From Prevotella sp. (lineage in GTDB: Bacteria; Bacteroidota; Bacteroidia; Bacteroidales; Bacteroidaceae), in contig JAFZVV010000020.1 of the NCBI GenBank assembly GCA_017617615.1, positions 1 to 30,084 on the forward strand: 30,084 bases of DNA, read 5' to 3'. Each line of letters starts with the position of its first letter. Positions within the stretch are counted from its first letter, which is position 1. Under the pieces are notes generated by a model. It was not told the DNA's origin. It worked only from the letters and a program-made list of their open reading frames with translations, and did not search any database. Shown here one piece after another: positions 25,243-30,084 of this stretch. The position numbers and the translations under genes are program-made.

Positions 25243-26073
25243 TTATTGGCTGGTCAAGAGGATGAGATCTTCTGGCATCGGGGGCAACGACGGTGCATCG
25301 GGCAGGAGGGCGGGCACCTCGGCCACCGAAACCTTGCCTACATACGTTTCCAACTGTTGTACGAGCCATTGCTTGTTGGCCATGCTCCCCAGCACCACCA
25401 CCTCGTCGCGAGAGGCTTTCATGCCTTGTTGGGTAAATGCATTGAGCACATAGTAGAGCACGTCTTTGGCATGGGTGGCAACGAAGGAATTGCTGAACAT
25501 GAAAAGTCTGCCGTTGAAACTGAACACGTCGGCATGGCCGTCGTGCAGGTAGACGTGTAGTCGTTTCCTGCTGCGGTTGTCCTTGTTATTGCCTTCATGT
25601 TGCCATACGGGCAGGCATACGGGAAACCAACGACAGGTGGCAAAATGGTCGGCCATTACCATGTGGAGGTCCTTGTCGATGCCAAAGACCGCCACGGCAT
25701 GGAGTCCGGACAACTCATGGTGGTTCACCACGTCGCGGTCGTGTCCGGTGAACGTGTATTTGTAGAGCATATCGGCATCAGCAGCATCGAACTCGTCGTA
25801 GGGCTCCAGCAGGGTAGGGGTGTGGAGCAGAATGTCGGTCTGGTCGTGGGAATCGGTCAGCTGGGAGTGTGCCTTGAGCCATTCGCGCACGTTGGCTGCC
25901 ACGGAGATGCCGCCCTTCATCTCTGTCTCCTCGTAGTTGACGGCGTGTTGCTCATTGATTGTGAGCAGGGCAATGGTGCTCTGTCCTATCCTGATTATTA
26001 AACGTTGTCCGGTGCCGGGTATATGTGAAGTCTCTTGCATGATGGTGGGATTCTTAAAGGGTTGCTCAACCAT
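25243..26073 (-). CDS. DUF3822 family protein
   Basis: A protein of up to 276 residues, assigned to DUF3822 from its position before rsmD in Bacteroidota genomes and its features: LIIRIGQSTIALL near the start, YKYTFTGHDRDVVNHHEL, and FSFNGRLFMFSNSFVATHAKDVLYYVLNAF. The family is thought to have an actin/PilM-like fold; function is unknown. No membrane segment is seen. The start at 26073 (MVEQPFKN) would leave almost no leader after the promoter at 26084-26091. ATG at 26040 (MQETSHIPG) is a good alternative and would give 265 residues. Confidence 0.85.
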   Translation of the reverse strand: MVEQPFKNPTIMQETSHIPGTGQRLIIRIGQSTIALLTINEQHAVNYEETEMKGGISVAANVREWLKAHSQLTDSHDQTDILLHTPTLLEPYDEFDAADADMLYKYTFTGHDRDVVNHHELSGLHAVAVFGIDKDLHMVMADHFATCRWFPVCLPVWQHEGNNKDNRSRKRLHVYLHDGHADVFSFNGRLFMFSNSFVATHAKDVLYYVLNAFTQQGMKASRDEVVVLGSMANKQWLVQQLETYVGKVSVAEVPALLPDAPSLPPMPEDLILLTSQ

Positions 26074-26083
26074 TTATTGGGTG

Positions 26084-26091
26084 CAAAATTA
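26084..26091 (-). promoter_or_regulatory. -7 promoter element of the DUF3822-rsmD operon
   Basis: On the minus strand TAATTTTG (26091 to 26084) matches TAnnTTTG. The -33 region has only partial matches. Its closeness to 26073 argues for the internal start at 26040. Confidence 0.4.
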
Positions 26092-26166
26092 TAAAAAAAT
26101 AGCATAAATGATGCAAGATACTGCTCGTTTGTGGGTTAAATAAGTAAGAATCATGAAAAAACAATT

Positions 26167-26691
26167 ATGGAACCAAAATTGATTGTATTATTCTTGGGTG
26201 TTCTTGTCTTGTTCTCAGCATGTGGAGACGACAAGGACGATATGTCGGGCGTGACGGATAACTCACGTTTTGTCATTTGTAATTTCACCTCGTCTGGTTG
26301 CAAGAACAATGCAGGAGCCAATGCTGATGGTATGATGAAAGCCGGTAAGGATAGTCCTTGGGGTGAGGAGTATATTGAGTATCAGGGCCGTGAGGGTGGA
26401 TACCTTACCTTGAAACACGTCAATGCTGTATTCAACTGCGCAGCAGTAGATTTCAAGACCAGCATCGGTATTGTCGACAATCAGATAGTTGTCAATGAGG
26501 AGGACGTGTTCGACGGCGAAATGGCCAACTGTGTCTGTCCCTACGACCTGACGTATGATGCCGGACCGCTCAAGAATGGTGTTTATACAGTGGTGTTAAG
26601 GCGATATGGCGAAGAGTATGCGCGCACTACCATCACCTTCAGCTCCTCTGCCGATGGCCGTGCAGAACTGACATATATGCAAAACGAATAG
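26167..26691 (+). CDS. Small surface lipoprotein, unknown function
   Basis: A 174-residue protein with a lipoprotein signal: hydrophobic KLIVLFLGVLVLF and lipobox FSAC with Cys19. The following GDDKDD is acidic, like the surface-export signal described for Bacteroidota lipoproteins, so it may face outward. Three other cysteines (NCAA, NCVCP) could form disulphides. The body looks like a small beta-rich domain; no family is recognised. The start is unusual: an out-of-frame ATG with a six-A run at 26153 would give the classic MKK start if one more A were present, joining this frame. This gene stands alone, divergent from DUF3822. Confidence 0.8.
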   Translation: MEPKLIVLFLGVLVLFSACGDDKDDMSGVTDNSRFVICNFTSSGCKNNAGANADGMMKAGKDSPWGEEYIEYQGREGGYLTLKHVNAVFNCAAVDFKTSIGIVDNQIVVNEEDVFDGEMANCVCPYDLTYDAGPLKNGVYTVVLRRYGEEYARTTITFSSSADGRAELTYMQNE

Positions 26692-26860
26692 CCTGGGAGG
26701 TGCGTTTTTTGTGCTCGGGACCGGTAGCCCCCAAAACATGATTCCACATGAATTCTTCACCGATTAAATTGGGTCAAAACAGACCGAAACAAACCTTAAA
26801 TCGAATCGCGTAAATCGCTGTTATACCTTAACTTAGCTTAACTTCTTCCGTTAAGCGCCT

Positions 26861-26892
26861 ATTGCAAGTTTTCTTCTTTTAGAGTAATTTTG
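26861..26892 (+). promoter_or_regulatory. Promoter of the HTH gene at 27037
   Basis: ATTG (26861-26864), a 20-base spacer and TAATTTTG (26885-26892). The -7 box is exact and the -33 box has three of four bases. Transcription would begin near 26899 and give a leader of about 138 bases. Confidence 0.5.
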
Positions 26893-26906
26893 TACCGCCA
26901 TTGTAC

Positions 26907-27006
26907 CTCGGGTGGATGAGCAGGAGGACTAAGGGTACTTCCCTTAAATACCCTTATTTCCTCTTAAATCCGCTAAATTGGTTTCCATCAAGAACCGTCC
27001 ACCGAG
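26907..27006 (+). promoter_or_regulatory. Structured 5' leader of the HTH gene
   Basis: CTCGGGTGGA (26907-26916) pairs with TCCACCGAG (26998-27006) with one bulged G. Inside it GAGGA (26924-26928) pairs with TCCTC (26959-26963), and AAGGGTA (26931-26937) with TACCCTT (26949-26955). A competing stem, AAGGG with CCCTT (26941-26945), shares the left arm, so two folds exclude each other. This looks like a regulatory leader; its ligand or factor is unknown. Confidence 0.5.
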
Positions 27007-27036
27007 AAAGGGCAGAATTTTACAAAATTACTCGAT

Positions 27037-27774
27037 ATGGACAACAAACAGACTTCTCAAATTCCCAACATCCTTCTGTCCGTGAAGGATGCCTCCGCCG
27101 CCATCAGTGTCAGCACTAAGATGGTGCGCTTGCTTATTGCCTCCGGCAGACTGAAAGCCGTCAACCTCGGTGAGCGGATGACACGAATAAGCCTACAGGA
27201 ACTTACAGACTTTGCCCAAGGGCAAGGTTGCGATGTCGTGCTACCTTCTTCTTTCCCTTCTTTTAATAATGAAAAAAGGGAAAAGAAAAAGCCAGATGCC
27301 TCTGCCAAGCCAGAGACGGGCAACGTGAACAAGAGAGCCAAGTGCCGCATGACACCAGCCAGCGATAAAGCCCCTGAAGGTGTTACCCATGACTCCCATT
27401 ATACGTTGGCAGAGGTGATGAGGAAGTTTGGCATCAAGTACGGTCGCTTCTATGAGGTGCGCAACCGTTTCCTGCTCCCATCCGTCCATGCCTGGGGTAC
27501 GACCGCTTTCAGGAAAGAGGACGTGGAGGAAGCCATTACCAAGTACAACGAGGAACAGGGCAAGGCACAGACGGAGGCATACTACACATGCTTCGACATT
27601 ATGCAGAAGTACGGTCTGGGCAAGACGCAAGTACGACGTTTTGCCGAGACTCATGGTGTCCGTATCAAGAAAGCCAAAGGCGGCAGGGCTAACCTCTACC
27701 TCAAAGCAGACTGGGAAGCAGCCCGAAAGAAAGCCGAAAAGACAAGTGCCAGCACCAAGGCGAAACGGACATGA
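27037..27774 (+). CDS. Multi-HTH DNA-binding protein of the integrative element
   Basis: A 245-residue protein with an excisionase-type (HTH_17/MerR-like) domain at residues about 12-60 (LLSVKDASAAISVSTKMVRLLIASGRLKAVNLGERMTRIS region). A lysine-rich linker follows (about 80-105). Two more winged-helix-like units come after it, at about 122-170 (YTLAEVMRKFGIKYGRFYEVR) and 180-230 (YYTCFDIMQKYGLGKTQVRRF). The C-terminus is basic (KKAEKTSASTKAKRT). Such proteins accompany tyrosine recombinases in Bacteroidales mobile elements and probably control integration or excision. It is transcribed toward the recombinase gene, 404 bases away. The 13-base inverted repeat around its leader may be its own operator. 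Confidence 0.82.
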   Translation: MDNKQTSQIPNILLSVKDASAAISVSTKMVRLLIASGRLKAVNLGERMTRISLQELTDFAQGQGCDVVLPSSFPSFNNEKREKKKPDASAKPETGNVNKRAKCRMTPASDKAPEGVTHDSHYTLAEVMRKFGIKYGRFYEVRNRFLLPSVHAWGTTAFRKEDVEEAITKYNEEQGKAQTEAYYTCFDIMQKYGLGKTQVRRFAETHGVRIKKAKGGRANLYLKADWEAARKKAEKTSASTKAKRT

Positions 27775-28178
27775 AAACGCCAATGTTGGTACTACTTGCA
27801 GGTATGGTTAGAACCAATCCTGTAATCCGAGGCTCAAAACTGCTGGTTTCAAACCGTTGTACCCCGATTGTAGCTTTGTAGTCTATAACTTTGCAGAGCC
27901 AATCGGAAAAAGATGTACCCCTCCTTTGGAAGTGTCTTGAAACCAATGGCAATAATGAATGCAACGCAACTGTCAACCCTATTTATAGTATGATTTTCGC
28001 TGCAATTTCATACTCGAATGCAAAGTCTGGTTAAATCTGATGCATTGAGGGACAATATTTTAGGCTCGACCCAAACAAAGGGCGTACCTTTGCAGACGCT
28101 TGAAGTCCAGACCGCCCATGAAGGGCAAGGCAGGACAACTGAAAATAGACAAATATAATACAATATAAAATAGCAGAT
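27775..28178. other. Intergenic region before the recombinase, possible att region
   Basis: About 400 bases without a gene. It holds two -7-like words (TAGCTTTG at 27871-27878, TAACTTTG at 27886-27893), a GGTTT-C-AAACC hairpin (27845-27855), two TGTACCCC words (27858-27865, 27914-27921) that echo TTGTACC at 26890 and 26901, and GTACCTTTGC at 28084-28093. Repeated short words beside an integrase gene are typical of recombinase arm sites. Confidence 0.5.
28084..28093 (+). promoter_or_regulatory. int promoter -7 box and/or CTnDOT-like att core
   Basis: GTACCTTTGC contains TACCTTTG, an exact -7 box for the recombinase gene, with a leader of about 80 bases. It also matches the 10-base core GTANNTTTGC known for CTnDOT-type attachment sites. 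The two readings cannot be separated from one site. Confidence 0.4.
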
Positions 28179-29348
28179 ATGACGAATTTATGTACCAAGG
28201 TCACAGTACGGAAGCGACCCATCAAGAACGGGCAGACATCGCTCTATCTCGATTTCTACCCACCTATCCGTAACCCGAAGACAGGCAGACTGTCTCGCCG
28301 TGAGTATCTGGGATTCTACATCTACACCAATCCCACGGAGAAGTTTCAGCAGGAGTATAACCGCAGTATGCTCCAGAAGGCGGAACTTGTCAAGTGCCGC
28401 CGTACAGAGTCCATCATCAATGAAGAGTTTGGTTTCCTCGACCGCTCCAAGGGTCAGGAGAGCTTTCTTGACTACTTCAGGATGCGCATGAACGGATCCA
28501 CCAACAAAGCCAACTGGAAGGCTGCCTACAAGCATTTCGAGAACTATGCCGGTGGAGAGTGCCGATTTTGTGACCTTTCTGTAGCTTATTGTCAGAAGTT
28601 CCTTGACTACATGCTGTCGGACAAGTGCAAGCGCAATGACAAGCTGATGATGAGCACGACCGCCAACAACCATTTCGTCAAACTGAAAGCCGCCCTTCGC
28701 ATGGCATACGAGGACGGACATATCAAAGAGAACATAGCCAAGAAGCTTGTCAAGGCAAAGGGACACGGCAACAAACGTCAGTACCTGACCAAGGAGGAAC
28801 TGTTTGCGCTGTCGAAGGCAGAGTGCAAGAGTGACGTGCTGCGCCGTGCCGGACTTTTCTCCTGCCTGACAGGACTTCGCTTGTCCGACTGCATCCTGCT
28901 CCAGTGGGATGACATCAAGAAGTCGAGCGACGGCGGTTGGGTACTTGACATTACAACCAAGAAGACAAAGACCGATGCCATCCTGCCTATCAGCGATGAA
29001 GCACTTGCCCTATGCGGTGAGCGTGGAGAGGGTCAGGTATTCAAGAAACTGACACCTAATCTGGTTGCCGCTTACCTGAAAGACTGGATAGAGGCAGCTG
29101 GCATCACCAAGCATATCACCTTCCACTGTTTCCGTCATACCTTCGCCACCTTGCAACTGGCAGAAGGTACGGACATCTACACCGTGAGCAAGCTGCTTAC
29201 CCACAGCAACCTTGCCACAACACAGGTGTATGCGGAGGTGGTCAGTGAACTGAAACGTGACGCATCCGAGCGCATTTCGTTGAAGGAAGATGCCAAAGAA
29301 AATGCCACTTCTGAAGAAGTACATCACGAAGAAACACTTGCTCATTGA
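28179..29348 (+). CDS. Tyrosine recombinase (phage-type integrase)
   Basis: A 389-residue site-specific recombinase. The N-terminal arm-binding region (about 5-85) is of the Bacteroidales type, with VRKRPIKNGQTSLYLDFYPP. A SAM-like core-binding domain covers about 95-195. The catalytic domain shows R234 in TGLRLSD, a lysine around K261-K262, H316 and R319 in HCFRHTFA, H342 in LTHSN, and the nucleophile Y351 in TTQVYAE. All active-site residues are present, so the enzyme should work. It would cut and rejoin att sites for integration and excision of the element. The HTH gene starts 34 bases after its stop. Confidence 0.94.
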   Translation: MTNLCTKVTVRKRPIKNGQTSLYLDFYPPIRNPKTGRLSRREYLGFYIYTNPTEKFQQEYNRSMLQKAELVKCRRTESIINEEFGFLDRSKGQESFLDYFRMRMNGSTNKANWKAAYKHFENYAGGECRFCDLSVAYCQKFLDYMLSDKCKRNDKLMMSTTANNHFVKLKAALRMAYEDGHIKENIAKKLVKAKGHGNKRQYLTKEELFALSKAECKSDVLRRAGLFSCLTGLRLSDCILLQWDDIKKSSDGGWVLDITTKKTKTDAILPISDEALALCGERGEGQVFKKLTPNLVAAYLKDWIEAAGITKHITFHCFRHTFATLQLAEGTDIYTVSKLLTHSNLATTQVYAEVVSELKRDASERISLKEDAKENATSEEVHHEETLAH

Positions 29349-29382
29349 TAATATTGACGTTAAACAAAAAAGAAAAATTCAC

Positions 29383-29817
29383 ATGGATAACGTAACTAAT
29401 AATCTCTCGTTCGACCAGCTGCCCAAGGCAGTCGGCGAACTGCTGACCAAGGTGGACTATGTGATTAGCCGCCTTGACGAGAAGAAGGATGCCGACGGTG
29501 CATCCCCATCCCAGGATGATGCCCAGATGATGACGATGGAAGAAGCCTGTCAGTTCATTGGCAAGAAACGCTCCACGATGTACTCCCTCACATCTGAGCG
29601 ACGCATCCCATACCGCAAGCGTGGAAACAAACTCTACTTCTTCAAAAAGGAACTGGTGGAATGGATTCAGAGCGGAGGGGCATACGACAAGCCCTATATG
29701 CTCTCCGAACAGGAACAGGCAGAGTTCGATGCCCATCTGGAAGAACTGCGTGAGAAGAAAAGGCACAAGCCATTGTCACTCACAGAATCAGACGATGCGC
29801 AAGCCGCAAGCCTTTAG
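29383..29817 (+). CDS. Excisionase-type HTH protein
   Basis: A 144-residue protein. ATG at 29383 (MDNVTNNLSF) is preferred over an upstream in-frame ATG at 29290, which would overlap the integrase gene. Residues about 12-32 form a short amphipathic helix (DQLPKAVGELLTKVDYVISRL). Residues 50-97 form an HTH_17 domain (TMEEACQFIGKKRSTMYSLTSERRIPYRKRGN region, then KKELVEWI), as in excisionases of Bacteroides elements. The tail is charged. It probably steers the recombinase toward excision or regulates element genes. It follows the recombinase gene by 34 bases on the same strand. Confidence 0.88.
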   Translation: MDNVTNNLSFDQLPKAVGELLTKVDYVISRLDEKKDADGASPSQDDAQMMTMEEACQFIGKKRSTMYSLTSERRIPYRKRGNKLYFFKKELVEWIQSGGAYDKPYMLSEQEQAEFDAHLEELREKKRHKPLSLTESDDAQAASL

Positions 29818-29949
29818 TGTTATGACGGGACGCAAGCTTATACCCAGTTTTTCGCAGACGCTCAACAACACGTCCACAGGCGAACAGCCTTTCAAACACT
29901 TTACAGTGCTGTCAGCAAAATGCAGCCAGTACCCGAAGGGTGCTTTTAA

Positions 29950-30062
29950 GGTGTTTGGGGGAGCAAGTATAGGTTTTGCGTCCCACAAAACCACGGCTCA
30001 AAAAGCCGGAATTAGCCAGATGTCCCATCCAGCACTTTACAACGTATGAATCCCCAAACACC
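29950..30062 (+). promoter_or_regulatory. Nested inverted repeat with two internal hairpins
   Basis: GGTGTTTGGGG (29950-29960) pairs perfectly with CCCCAAACACC (30052-30062). Inside lie GGTTTTG/CAAAACC (29972-29992, loop of 7) and CGGCT/AGCCG (29994-30008, loop of 5). The start codon at 30046 is inside the outer stem. It could act as an mRNA switch or as a single-strand DNA signal such as an origin of transfer. Confidence 0.55.
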
Positions 30063-30084
30063 CAAGGAGAAGAACAGCAAGGGC
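30046..30084 (+). CDS. First codons of a gene cut by the right edge
   Basis: ATG at 30046 opens a frame of 13 codons (MNPQTPKEKNSKG) that runs off the window. In related elements the gene after the excisionase-type HTH is often a DUF3987 or VirE-like protein, but 13 residues cannot identify it. The choice of start is supported by its place inside the structured region and by the frame staying open. Confidence 0.4.
   Translation, partial: MNPQTPKEKNSKG

Larger units (their letters stand above)
26692..27036 (+). other. Intergenic region at the left side of the mobile element
   Basis: About 345 bases without a gene. It contains a GCTTAAC/GTTAAGC hairpin (26836-26856) next to a CTTAACTTAG repeat, a promoter (26861-26892), a 13-base inverted repeat (26883-26895 with 27021-27033) and a folded leader (26907-27006). 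The chromosome-element junction probably lies here or in the next gap, but I cannot fix it. Confidence 0.6.

Noticed and set aside
29290..29382. Upstream in-frame start for the excisionase-type HTH gene
   Set aside because: It would overlap the recombinase gene by 59 bases and add a lysine-rich segment not expected in the family; ATG 29383 fits better.

Overview
The window reads as chromosomal DNA of a Bacteroidota bacterium, most likely order Bacteroidales and Prevotella-like. The evidence is the gene content (dxs-trkA-trkH-manA block, rsmD next to a DUF3822 gene, a secreted bleomycin-hydrolase-type peptidase, DUF3089 and DUF4435 proteins) and repeated matches to the Bacteroidota promoter pattern TTTG-N19-21-TAnnTTTG just upstream of genes. 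The genus is an inference. No rRNA, tRNA or CRISPR array was seen.

Layout. 1-1814 is a strongly AT-rich patch with the tail of one possible gene, one unrecognised gene with a cold-shock-like N-terminus, and over 500 bases of non-coding DNA. 1815-3470 holds an XRE regulator interrupted by an in-frame stop, a small unknown gene and a DUF3089 membrane-anchored hydrolase-like gene. 3525-6277 has a terminator, tandem promoters and a three-gene operon: a compact ABC/AAA ATPase, a DUF4435 (TOPRIM-like) protein with a long low-complexity tail, and a small unknown protein. This pairing resembles the PARIS anti-phage pair (AriA/AriB). 6501-12250 is a leftward housekeeping block, dxs > trkA > trkH > manA, with 4-base and 1-base overlaps between the first three genes. 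12562-13968 is a secreted C1 peptidase. 14103-24429 is a rightward run of eight close-packed genes: five for sugar-nucleotide and surface-glycan chemistry (DegT aminotransferase, glucose-1-phosphate cytidylyltransferase, LicD, UXS-like SDR, UDP-glucose dehydrogenase), then dnaG primase, a membrane-anchored TPR-like protein and cardiolipin synthase. 24690-26073 (leftward) carries rsmD and a DUF3822 gene, and 26167-26691 a small lipoprotein. From about 26800 to the right edge is the start of an integrative element: an HTH protein with a structured leader, a tyrosine recombinase, an excisionase-type HTH protein, and the first codons of a further gene inside a nested inverted repeat.

Two near-identical intergenic elements (6276-6495 and 24432-24698) lie in inverted orientation about 18 kb apart. 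Each sits between convergent genes and carries short hairpins whose stems vary while staying complementary. Strongest leads for new biology are the ATPase-DUF4435-small protein operon, the hairpin-bearing repeat family, and the nested palindromic leaders in the mobile element.
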